Assembly: GCA_038021145.1 (NCBI GenBank)
Contig: JBBPHT010000015.1
Location: 558,001 to 622,000 of the forward strand
Reading direction: 5' to 3'
Origin: Phyllosticta citriasiana
Lineage: Eukaryota > Ascomycota > Dothideomycetes > Botryosphaeriales > Phyllostictaceae
DNA: 64,000 bases
Shown: piece after piece, positions 33,736 to 44,098 of the stretch
Layout: every line of letters begins with the position of its first letter
Position numbering within the stretch: position 1 is the stretch's first letter
The notes under the pieces: generated by a model
What the model saw: only the letters and a program-made list of their open reading frames with translations
The model's database searches: none
Told to the model about the DNA's origin: nothing
Translations under genes and position numbers: made by a program

Positions 33736-34481
33736 TCTAATCTACCACTTGCTATCTACCCATCACACCTGTCATTCCACCACGCCTATCGCAGCGAACC
33801 GACTGACTGATGCCCTTTTTCTTTCCAATTCACTGGTGCAGCAAATCTCTCAGAGCCGGCGGCGGCAAAAAGTGACAGATTTGGAAAGTCTTTGTGAATG
33901 TACGATTGTATGTATATATGTTTTGTGTACATGTACCTATATATGCAGGCTACACAGCACATGCGCATGCACGGGTGCGGTGCCGATCAACGAACGAGTG
34001 AAGAAGCGCAGCAGCAGGTGCAGGTGAGGCAAAGGCGAAAAGAAAAGAAAAAGATAGGGTCAGTCATTGACTATGATGACTGCAGAAGAAGCGTGTGGCG
34101 AACATTGTACCTATGGTTGATCGCGACCCTCGCGCCGCCCCGCGCCGTGCCATCATGCCTTGCCTTGCCTTGCCCTGCCCTGCCCTGCCTTGCTCTATCC
34201 ATTCATCCATCCATCCATCTTTCTGCCATCGCTGGTACTTTCGTCTCGTCTTCTCCTTCTTCTTTTGCTTCATGTACACATACATACAGTACATGCAAAC
34301 AATATATGTAAGTAAGTATGTATGTGTGTGTATGTAGCCAGCGAAGCATTTTTCCCCACTTCCATTCTCTCTCACTCGTCACCATCTTCGTTATCATCTC
34401 GTACATCTCCCTTCCCACCAAGAACCAACGATAACAAAGTAATGGTATATAAATATCTCACCGTCGTCATTCTCGAAAGGA

Positions 34482-34514
34482 GGAGGAGGAGGAGGAGGAG
34501 GAGGAGGAGGAGGA
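34482..34514. repeat. (GGA)n microsatellite
   Basis: About eleven GGA units downstream of ngt1 on the opposite strand. Confidence 0.9.
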
Positions 34515-34663
34515 GAACGAGGGAGAGAGAAAAACGCGGAAAAGAAAAAAAAGATCCCAAACCGGCCGAAAATGCAACACAACAACAGACACGACGCTCG
34601 CTCAATCGACACACTGCCGCCCTCGCGCTGCGTCATAAAATTTTACTTTCTTTCATCTCCTCT

Positions 34664-36413
34664 TCAATGCACGGCGGCGCCCTCACTCTTCTCCGCCTTG
34701 GCCGCCGCCGCAGTGGGTCCCACGCCCAACGTCTCCTCGACAACGGCGCCGCCGGCCCTGCCCTCGGGCGCCACGTCGCTGGCCGTCTCGTCGGTGAAGC
34801 GCAGGTCGTCGGCCAAGTTGACGTGGTCCTTGACCTTGAGCCAGATGACGGGGGCGGCGATGAGCAGCGAGGCGCCCAGCAGCGCCCAGCACGACGCAAA
34901 CAGGTTCATGTACGGCCTGCCGTCGAGGTCGAGCGACCAGATGACGGCCGCGCCCGCCGACTGGATGCCCTTGTAGAAGCCGGCAAAGTTGGCCAGCTTG
35001 CGCCCGTTGTTGGTCATGGCGCCCATGAGCCTACATTGGAAAGAGGTTGGTTAGTCGGGTTAAAAAAGAAGGGAAAGGAAAGGTAGAGGTCGTACCAGTA
35101 GACGGTCGTCTGCCACGCGGCGTCGTAGAAGCCGTAAAACATGTACAAGAACATGGGTCCAATGTAGCCCGAGTCGCTCCAGTCCTTGGGCTTGAGATGG
35201 CCAGAAGTCTTGTCGGCGCGAGTGTAGCCCTTTTGGAACTCGTAGCCGCCGCCCCAGAGCACCATGGTGATGACAAACAGCGTGCCCCAGACAGCCTTGG
35301 CGCGGATGGTGCGCCGGACAGATCGAACGTCGAGAGCGTAGCCGAAGATGAAGGCGCCCACGATTTGCATCAGGTAGTAGAGCGTGTTGTTCAGCGCGCG
35401 GGTGCGCGTGTTGAAGTAGGCCGAGTTGACGTCGTTGAACTGGTATGTGTAGAACCAGTTGCTCGCAAAAAACATGGGGAAAAGAGCGATGATGTACGGG
35501 TCAGTAATGAACGTCTCATACAGGCCCATGATCTCCGTCTTGAAGGATGGGTTCTTCATCAGGATGACACGTGAGCCATCCTCACGGACCACACTCTTGG
35601 CATCAACGAGAGCAAAAGCTAGAGCCGCGCCCAACAGGGTCAGGATTAAAAATCCAATGTAGGTGCCGTCGGAGACGGTGCTGTCGGTTGTGGTGTGGAT
35701 GTTTTGGCCGAGGGGAATCTGCAGGCGTGACGAAACGCGGCGTGGTTAGCAAGGGATGTCAATTGACCATCGTGTGAGCTCGTGGCCAGCAAGCACCACA
35801 ACCCAGCGCAGCGGGCTCGGCTTACCAGGCTTCCAATGACGGCTCCCAGGTTAAAAATCATCCAAAACCAGGAAATGTAGCGGCCCTTGGACTCCTCGGC
35901 GGGATACGACATCATGATGGCGCCCTGCGCGCACCACAACAGGCCGGCGCACACGCCCAAAAAGGCGCCGGCAAAGATGGTGAAGCCGTAGTTGCTCGTG
36001 TGCGAAAAGGACAGAAACGACGCCACGTAGATGCTGTATCCCAGGCCGCCGAAGCCCAGGGCAAACTTGATTCCCAGCGTGTTGGCAATGGTGCCGGCCA
36101 TGAAGCCGACGACGGCAAAGGTCGAATAGAGGGCAATGTTGGCCTTGTTTGCGGCCGACGTGTCGACCTGGCCGCCGCCGCCCATGCCGGACAAGGCATT
36201 GAACATGCCAGGACACAAAAAGCAGACGAGCGAGACGATGAGCAGCTGGGCGGGCGGTGACGCGTACCACACGCGATGGCCCAGGATGGAGAGCTCGCGA
36301 TACTTCCACGAGCGCGGAGTCGAGGCGGCGAGACCAGCTTCCTCGGCAGAATGGGTGTCTGAGGCCGGGCGCTCGTTGGCGGCCGTCGTCTTTTCGACGT
36401 CGGACGCAGCCAT
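34664..36413 (-). CDS. ngt1: Ngt1-type MFS / UNC93-like transporter (predicted GlcNAc transporter)
   Basis: The protein belongs to the UNC93/DUF895-like branch of the major facilitator superfamily that includes Candida albicans Ngt1, a plasma-membrane GlcNAc transporter. Exons are 36413-35826, 35718-35096 and 35030-34664, giving 525 residues. About eleven hydrophobic segments can be seen, starting at SPPAQLLIVSLVCFLCPGMF. Family blocks include GMFNALSGMGGGG, GYSIYVASFL, GLLWCAQGAIMMSYP with ESKGRYISWFW, and GPMFLYMFYGFYDAAWQ. N- and C-terminal tails are polar. Introns are GTAAGC...CAG (107 nt) and GTACGA...TAG (65 nt). It diverges from dam1 across about 860 bases. Substrate is inferred from family and cluster. 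Confidence 0.9.
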
Positions 36414-37273
36414 TGCGAAGTTGGTCGAGGTGGTGGTGGTGGTGGTGGTGGTGTTGCTATTCAGTTGTCATGGGGCATCGGGTGGTTGGTAATGGGTAGG
36501 TAACTGGAGCCGGGGACGCAGACGAGTAGCAGAGGAATTGTTTCGGTTGCATGGCGCCGTATGCAGCTGGAGAAGGTATATATCCAGCGGTGGCGCGGGG
36601 CGTGGATGATTGGCAGCTGGGGTGACATGCATCTTCGTCGTCTGTGCCGCATGGAGCCATCAGCCAGCGCGATGGGCTAGGCTAGGCTAGGCTGGGTGGG
36701 CAGGCGATATGTGTGGCCCAAATACGGAAGAGCCGAGGCCAGGTCAAGGGGCTACAGGTATACAGGTACAGAGCAAACAGCCAGAGCCCGCTTCGGTTTG
36801 CGGAGCAGACTGGCTGTGAGGTCGACACTGCGATAAGTTGAAGATAGATAGATAGATTGATAGGTATGGTATCTATCCTTCAGCCTCAATGTAACCGTTT
36901 GATCTCTCCGCAGCCCCTCGTCCGGGCAGACCCTGGGCCCTCGGCGCGCTCCATCACAGGGCCCACCCTCCAACCCATCAGTCAGTCATGTCACGATTAA
37001 GCTCAGCGATAGCAGCGACGCTGGAGAATACTGCAACATGCTGATGCACCCTCTCTTCTCCGCATCGATCGAGCCCGCCAGGAGTGGTTGCATCCAGCCG
37101 TCCATGACGTCTTGCCCCCGAGTCTAAAAACATCAAAATGTACCGGGCCGGCCGTTTGCTGCTCCTCTCCAGCTCGGTACAAGACGACCCAAAGAACAGC
37201 AGAAATTCCACCGACCGGCTGCCGTGTCCGCATCTACCTAGCAGTCCTTCGCATCCCGGCGCCGCTCATCACC
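36414..37273. promoter_or_regulatory. Divergent promoter of ngt1 and dam1
   Basis: An 860-base region between the two start codons. It holds a GGT run (about 36,429-36,453), a GGCTA repeat near 36,673-36,692 and a GATA-type repeat near 36,845-36,862. No gene is recognised. No perfect Ndt80-type CRCAAAW site was noticed. Confidence 0.5.
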
Positions 37274-38906
37274 ATGTACGACTCGACCCATGGCCCTGTC
37301 CTTCTGTTCGCGGACTAGCGCTGACCAACACCACCACCATCCAGGAGGCTCATCATCCGCGACGACCCCACCGCTGCCTCGCAGTACATTGCAGACTACA
37401 TTGTTGGTGCGTGATATCAGGTAGACTCAATGCATGACGACAAGCTCATCACTGCCGCAGAGCGCATCAGGGCCTTCGACCCCACGCCCGAGCGTCCATT
37501 CGTCCTGGGCCTGCCCACCGGCAGTAGCCCCGAAATTATATACAAGCTGCTGGTCGAAAAGTACAAGAGGGGCGAGCTGTCGTTCCAAAATGTTGTCACG
37601 TTCAACATGGTATGATGTCTCTGTCCAGCCAGCCAGCCAGCCAGCCGCCCGCCGCCCGCCGCCCCCTTTTTATATCGCATCGTACTCGGCAGCAGCCATT
37701 CGCTCGTCTTTCCGTGTTACCTGCCTGTTGCTGCCCTTTATGCTATGCATGAACGAGGCAGCCGTCGAAACATGTCTCGTGCCTCGGGAACTACAGAGAG
37801 ACTGTCGCAGTCATGGTTTCTCCTTCTCACACCGCCATTCTCATCCTCTCTCACTTGCTCACTCATTTTGGCCCCCTTACCCCTTCAACCACCCCCTTGG
37901 CCGTGCCACATCGACACACAACTAACACACACTACAGGATGAATATGTCTCCCTGCCGCGCGACCACCCTCAATCCTATCACACCTTCATGTACTCGCAC
38001 CTCTTCTCGCACACCGACCTGCCGCCCAGCCAGACGCACCTGCTCAACGGCAACGCGCCCAACCTCGCCGCCGAATGCGCACGCTACGAGGCCCTGATCC
38101 GCAGCTACGGCGGCATCGAGCTCTTCCTGGCGGGCATCGGCAGCGACGGGCACATCGCCTTCAACGAGCCGGGCTCGTCGCTGGCCAGCCGCACGCGCGT
38201 CAAGACGCTGGCCTACGACACGCAGCTGGCCAACGCGCGCTTTTTCGACAACGACGTGTCGGCGGTGCCGAGCATGGCGCTGACGGTGGGCGTGGGCACG
38301 GTGCTGGACGCGCGCGAGGTCGTCGCCATCGTGACGGGCGCCCACAAGGCCGCCGCCCTGCAGCGCTGCGTCGAGGACGGCGTCTCCCACATGTGGACCC
38401 TGAGCGCGCTGCAGATGCACCCGCACGCCATGGTCGTCGCCGACGACGACGCCACCCTCGAGCTCAAGGTCAAGACGGTCAAGTACTTCCGCAGCATCGA
38501 GCGCGTCGCCACCCGCGAGGGCATGCTGCAGGTCCTCGGCGACCCCCGCGCCGAGCAAGACATGCTGCGCCGCGTCGAGGACGACGTCGCCGCCATGCGC
38601 AGGCGCGAGGGCGCCAGGGGCAGGAAGGATAGCTTGATGGTCACCCCGACTACCGCCAAGCCGTCCGACTCGCAGCCCGAGAAGCAGCCTCGGGAGAAAT
38701 CAAAGACTGAGGTCAATTCTGGCCCCAATGTCCCCCTTTTGCACCCGAACCCGCAGCCCACGAGCATCAGCCGCAGCACGACGCCTGAGCCGGCGCTGGA
38801 CTGCATGGGCAGTCGCATCAGCCCCGTCGAGTCGCCCGTCGTCGACGACGTGGATGACGACGCCGTCGATTTCCAGCGCATGGGCGCGCGCATTGCGGCG
38901 GCGTAG
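37274..38906 (+). CDS. dam1: Glucosamine-6-phosphate deaminase
   Basis: The enzyme turns glucosamine-6-P into fructose-6-P and ammonia, the last step of GlcNAc use. Coding exons are 37274-37275, 37345-37406, 37461-37609 and 37938-38906, giving 393 residues. The start codon is split: AT, then a 69-nt intron (GTACGA, CTGAC, CAG), then G, giving MRLIIRDDP, the same MRLI opening as bacterial NagB. In-frame sequence directly upstream of exon 2 has a stop and no ATG. Family motifs are LPTGSSPE, FNMDEYV, the active-site GGIELFLAGIGSDGHIAFNEPGSS block, and GAHKAAALQRCVE. A polar extension of about 100 residues follows the catalytic domain. The third intron is unusually long (328 nt) and contains CCAGC/CCGCC repeats. 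Confidence 0.93.
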
Positions 38907-39465
38907 GCGGAAAAGGTGAGCCGGCCGGAGCGGAGACGGCGGAGGAGGAAGATTGAAGCATCTTTCCGTTCGTAGGGAACACGGCGTTGCGGTATTGGTA
39001 TGCTGCGCTCGCTTCCGTTGGGACATTGGCTGTTCTCTTCACATCATCTTCAGACTGTACGATTGAAACGACCATAGAGATTGAAAAATTGAAACAGACA
39101 TGACGGGGGGTGGCGTCTGGAGTCGAAAGCAATATGAATTAAGCTCTAAGCTGCGTGGAATGGTCATGAAATGTCATGTAGGAATAAAGAGATGGGCGGG
39201 GTAAGAGTGAATGAATGAATCAGTTGGTATCTCGTCGTAAAGGCCTCGTCTCGACGTCAAAGAAGTAACCACCTAGCTACTTCACCATTGAATGCTCCTC
39301 GTTACTGCCCCAGCCCCACGAAGTCGAGTCTGTTCAACACCCCTGTCAATGCTTGAGCACTCCTTTCATGCTTCCGGGGCAATCCACACTGCTCGCCGAC
39401 TTGTCAACTCGCTCGCCTATTAAGGGAAGAGAAAAGAAGCCGAGAAGGCAAGGCTCAGTTGAGCC
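38907..39465. other. Intergenic between convergent genes (dam1 / Ca2+ exchanger)
   Basis: A 559-base stretch between two 3' ends. No gene is recognised. This is the right-hand edge of the GlcNAc cluster. Confidence 0.5.
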
Positions 39466-41935
39466 TTAGCAAGACCCAGTCGAACCACCGATCTGGCTAG
39501 CGTCGCAGCCGTCGGGGTAGAAGAAGGAAGCAACCCTGAAAATGAGTTAGTGTGCAAATTGCCAAACCACGTTTTTTGCAACTTACGCAATGATAATGTA
39601 GGCCGCAATGAGCAGGGAGCCTTCGAGGTAGTTACTGCGGCCATCGAGAATCAAAAAGTTGATGACAAAGGCCGTCACAAACAGCGAGACGGTCTCGAAA
39701 ATGTTGAAGTAAAGCGACATGTCCTTGCCCATGATCCAGCCAAGGATGACGATGAAAGGAGTCACAAATATGGCAATCTGAATGCTACTGCCCACGGCGA
39801 CACCAATGGCAAGGTCCATCTTGTTCTTTGCGGCCACTGTCACGGCAGTGACGTGCTCTGCAGCATTGCCAACAATCGGTAGAATGATGAGACCGATGAA
39901 AGCCTGGCTGACGCCTGTCTTGTCGACTAGAGGCTCAATGGCGTCACTCATGAAGTCGGCGCAGACGGCGACCAATCCAGTCGTGATGAGCAGCATGACA
40001 ATGGCGCACGTGCGCGACATTTCTCCTTGGTGCTCCTCTTCCTGCGACTCATGCTCGGAATCGACAGGTCTGATCTGGCCAGGAGCTGGATGGCCAGCGA
40101 CGGCCGGAGAAGTTTGGTTGAGGCGGTCGGGAAGAGAAGCTGTGCGGCGCAAACCTGCGCCACGAGCCATGCTTGTATGCGTCTGAGGAACATTGGACGG
40201 CGGTGTGACAAAGACATTGTTGGACAGCAGCGAGGGGAGCCTTGTGGGTCGACCGGAGAACTGGCGGATGTTGAACGGGCGCTTGTTTTGGGTGGCAGTC
40301 TCGGGCGCTGCTTCGGCTGTGCCATCTGCGAATCCGACGTGTGGGCGGTCGACGGCCTCTTGGTGCGTTGCAGAGCCTTGGGGAGTCTCGCCGACGCCGG
40401 CGGTCTTCTCGCTCAACTGCCCCTCGGCGGCCCTGTGGGAACGAGACTTCTTGTGCTTCTTCTTTTCCTTCCTGCGGGGCTTCTCAACGGGAGGAGAGAC
40501 CGAAGAGCCTTGCTCGAAATCGCGTACACGGGGCATTGCGTCAGGCTTCTCCTCGTCGTTGTCGGCTTCGTCGCCGCTGAGAATCGCACCAAGGGCCGAC
40601 TCGCCGCGAGACGGTCCATCGGCCTGGCCTGAGCTGGATTGTGCCTGAGAGTCAAAGTATGCGCGGTGGTTCTCGAACGATGGGCTTGTGATGACTGATG
40701 GAGTGATTCCCGAGGGAATAGACGGGCTAGTCCTCGAGCTTGCGCTTGACTTTCTTCGCTTTCGGTGTCGAAAAGCGCGCTTGATACGTTTTGCTGTCGT
40801 GTTTGAGCCAGAAGACGAGTCTGTGTCGCTAGAGTCACTGGAATCGCTGGACGATTCGGATGAGCTGGAGTTGAGCATGTCGGCAAGTACGCCAGGATGA
40901 GACTCTTCGTCGATGATGTGTTGGGGTGTGCTTTCGTAGAGGTATGAGTGCGACTTGAGTTGGAACAGCAGATAGAGGACGTAGACGACGAGGAGCACGA
41001 CACTGGTGCCGCGGCTGACCTTGAGAGTCTTGATATCCGCATTGCCCTCGTTGGAGAAGGATGCGTGGAAGGCCGTCTGTTTTTGGTTAGTATTCACAAT
41101 CTGAGAGAGCAAAGAGGCTGCGGCAGTGGCAGATGAAGCCGCGGCAGCCTTGTCGAGTGAATCAACAAGCACCTACCGGCAAGAGCAGGCTCATGACTGC
41201 AAGACTAAGCAAACAGGCACTCATGTTGGTCACGGTGTTGTTGTAGACTTGTTCCTGGAAGCGCAGGCCACCAAGCAAAAAGGCCATGCCCAGAATCAGA
41301 AGCAAGTTTGCCAGGATGGAGCCCAGCAGCGAGGCCTGAACAACACGTATCTGGTCCTTAGCCAGAAGGATGATGAACAGGATCAACTCGACGGCATTTC
41401 CAAAGGATACGTTGAGCAGGGCGCCGAGAGTGTCTCCCAGCCTTGATGCCACGCTCTCGGTTGCGTGGCTCAGCAAACCGGCGAGCGGGATGATGGCAAT
41501 GGCGTTCATGGAGAAGATCAGCTCTTCGGACAGGTTGGCAGGCTTGGTAGCTATGCCAATGGGCACGAATACCAGGAGCACATTCACCCAGCTGTAGCAC
41601 AGGGCATCGATGAAATGGCGGACGAATCGAGATGTGCCATTTTTGGCGCGAGTGGTGAGCGGCAACTTGGCCTGCTCTTCTACGGCGGCAGGCGGAGCTC
41701 CATCAAGTTGGGTATTGTCTGGGGGTTGGCGGGGGGCAGACTGAGATTTGGAAGGCTTCCTGTCGGCGGGGTCGCTCTGCGAGACAGACGACTTGGAGGA
41801 AGGATTTGTGCCATTGCTGGGAGTGCTCCTCAGCGGCTGAGGCTGGCGTCGGTCAGGTCTCTGGGTGCGATTTGAGGCATGCGCATGAGCCCACGAGTTG
41901 ATACGGTCTAGGTTGGTGTTAGAAGGATCTCCCAT
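39466..41935 (-). CDS. Vacuolar Ca2+/H+ exchanger (CAX/VCX1 family)
   Basis: CAX proteins load Ca2+ into the vacuole using the proton gradient. Exons are 41935-41177, 41076-39587 and 39535-39466, giving 772 residues. A polar N-terminus leads into the first half with the alpha-1 repeat GNAVELILFIILLAKDQ. The second half has the alpha-2 repeat LPIVGNAAEHVTAVTVA. Between the halves is an insert of about 270 residues, rich in Ser, Asp and basic residues, much longer than the acidic loop of yeast Vcx1. Introns are GTAGGT...CAG and GTAAGT...CAG. The start is uncertain. A second model begins at ATG 42096, has only ATGC in exon 1, and splices a 185-nt intron (GTAAGT, CTAAC, TAG) to 41907 in frame, which would place the 41935 ATG inside an intron. 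Confidence 0.88.
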
Positions 41936-43081
41936 CGGTGGAGGGTCGCGAAAGGCGAGTGGGTGAGGATGGAACAAGGGGAGCGAGGGAGGGGACAAAG
42001 AAAGGGCGGTTATAAGGGAGAGGCAGCGAGGAGCATTGGAGAAGGCGGCGGGAAGCGAGTGGCTTGACTGCGGTGTGGCGGTGGGGACTTACGCATGCCG
42101 AGGGCTTGGCTGTGCTGTCAGTGGCCACTGGCCAGTCACCGCAAACAGACAGCTGAATGGACTGAAAGTGAGGGGGGAAAGAAGGGAGCGAAGGGGTCTT
42201 GGTACATAGATATGGGTGAGTCAGGTAGCGGGTGCCCTAGCGGAGAAAGGCTCGTTGGCGTTCTCGTTGGCGTTGGCGGGCTCAGGAACATGTAGCTAGC
42301 TCCCTTCTTCATGTTGGACTTCGACTTCCTGTACTCGCTCGCCGTACATACTCTGGGCGCTCGGGCCGCTCCTGCTGCCACCAGATCCACCCACCTGCAC
42401 TGCACCTGCAGCCTCCACCATGACGACAGACCCCGCTGCCAGCCAATGACAGCCCACCTGCACCGCCACTGCTCTGTGGCCCCGGGAGTTTCTCCGGGCC
42501 GGGGTATGCATCAGGGCAGGGCATGCCGCCTCTGGTTGGCTGCTGTCCGCCCGCGGCGTCTACACCACAGCGCCCTGGACATGTGGGTGGAAAACAACAA
42601 ACATCTCCCGCTTTACACATTATTGCTTCTGCGACGTGGTATCCGTGTCGGGTTGCCGCCCAAGCCGCCCCGCGTCCCCGCATTCACAGCTAAGGGGTTT
42701 GGGCCCTGCTGGTTCCACTGATGCACAGAAAACACGTGGATCCCTTCTCGAACACTCTGCACAACCCAATAGCCATCGTGCCCTTCGTCTGTTGTTTTGT
42801 GCCATTTTTTTGTTTTCTTGCACCGTGACATCACTTTTGGCCATACTTTGATTGCTTAGGCTCGGTCACTTCTGCTCGCTGCCCCGCTAGCACTGATGGT
42901 TGCAGGTGGAAATCCATTTTGGCTTTGGGCCCGTCGTCTCAGCTATCCGTGCTAGCGCCATCGCCAAGTGCCTACCTCTGCTCGACTGCATCGAATTATC
43001 AACACCACCAAAACATCGACCGCAAGAGGCAAAACCATTAATCATTCTTGTTGGTAGCAATCGGAACATGTTCTCTTCGAC
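41936..43081. other. Intergenic: Ca2+ exchanger promoter and 3' flank of the RING gene
   Basis: A 1.1-kb stretch. The segment 41,936-42,096 may contain a 5' intron and tiny first exon of the exchanger gene. The remainder has no recognisable gene. Confidence 0.5.
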
Positions 43082-44098
43082 CTACGCCAGCCGACCAAAC
43101 ATGTCCATCTCACGAGTCATCCTGGCCATCGCCAGGCACCGCACCAGATGGTGGAAGAGCATGTTGACGGCGGGTGGAAGCTGCTCCTGCGTCACAGTCG
43201 GCCACGTATTGTGCAGGAACGGTACCAGGTGGTCGATGAGTTCTTCATACTGGACCATTCTCCCATCGTACTCTCCAAGCCATCCCATAAGCGCACCCAG
43301 GGCATCAAGAATGCTCGCGTGTATTGTCGAGGGCACCTGGATCCCGTACTCCGGCCTCCAGTACAGCTGGCTAAACAGGGACACCACATTCTTTGCCATG
43401 TGTTGCGCCCGGATCGTCACCCACTGGTACCGCACTCGCTCCAAGTCCTTGGGCGCAACCCAATCGTGCTCGGAGCGCGCCAGCCTTGCAAAACGGAGCA
43501 GTCGCTCCGCCTCGTCCTCCCCAATCGCCTCGCCCAAATGCGTAAACAACATCCTCCTCTCGTCCCTCTGGCCTTCGCGCACGTTGCCGCGGAATGCCCC
43601 GTAGTTGCCGCTCACGTAGAACGCAGGCGGCAGCGTGCGCCTCGCCAGCCGCATGTCGTCGGCGCGGTCATAATACTCGAGATCATAAAACGAGTCCTCG
43701 ACGGTGCGCACGCGGCCACCTACGTACTCGCCCTGAAGCCGCATGCCCGGCCGGCCCGGCACGTTCATGGCCCAGTTGCCGTCCTCGGGCACGATGAGGT
43801 CCTCGGTCGGGTCGTAGACGTGGGTGCGCGGCGGGCGAAACGCCTGGCGGCAGATGGGACACTTGTGGACGCGCACGTCGGCGTCGTAGCGCTCCAGGAG
43901 GCAGCTGCTGCCGAATGTGTGCCCGCACGTCTTGAGCCGCAGCGTGTCGTGGTAGTTCATCGGGTCGCCGCTGCGGATCATGCCGATTGGAATGTCCAGG
44001 CAGAGGCTGCACAGCGGCACAGGGTCCTCGGCGTCTTCGATTTGCGCCCAGAACGGTACTGACCGTCTTCCGCGAGGCGGAGGCGTCGTCCTGGCCAT
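43082..44098 (-). CDS. RING-type zinc-finger protein of unknown function
   Basis: One exon, 338 residues from the ATG at 44098; an in-frame ATG at 44206 would add 36 residues. An N-terminal RING-like finger has Cys30, Cys33, Cys58, His60, Cys66, Cys80 and Cys83. The fourth ligand position, normally Cys or His three residues after His60, is Gly63, so one zinc site appears incomplete. The rest is helical and acidic with no domain that I recognise, including a DRADDMRLARRTLP stretch and a C-terminal part ending MTREMDMFGRLA. It may be a ubiquitin ligase or a degenerate RING; no partner can be inferred from neighbours. Confidence 0.75.
   Translation of the reverse strand: MARTTPPPRGRRSVPFWAQIEDAEDPVPLCSLCLDIPIGMIRSGDPMNYHDTLRLKTCGHTFGSSCLLERYDADVRVHKCPICRQAFRPPRTHVYDPTEDLIVPEDGNWAMNVPGRPGMRLQGEYVGGRVRTVEDSFYDLEYYDRADDMRLARRTLPPAFYVSGNYGAFRGNVREGQRDERRMLFTHLGEAIGEDEAERLLRFARLARSEHDWVAPKDLERVRYQWVTIRAQHMAKNVVSLFSQLYWRPEYGIQVPSTIHASILDALGALMGWLGEYDGRMVQYEELIDHLVPFLHNTWPTVTQEQLPPAVNMLFHHLVRCLAMARMTREMDMFGRLA

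Larger units (their letters stand above)
31171..34663. other. 3.5-kb gene-poor, microsatellite-rich region
   Basis: The region lies between the 5' end of hxk3 and the 3' end of ngt1. No gene is recognised. Simple repeats are dense: GACT/GACGGACT units (31,172-31,228), CTCA units (31,426-31,556), poly-A tracts (31,720-31,755), CTG (33,281-33,304), CATA (33,571-33,621), CTT (33,699-33,735), CATC (34,200-34,220) and GGA (34,482-34,514). Frames such as 31,849-32,454 and 32,904-33,467 (plus) have biased composition and no known motif. The part next to 31,170 must hold the hxk3 promoter. Confidence 0.6.
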
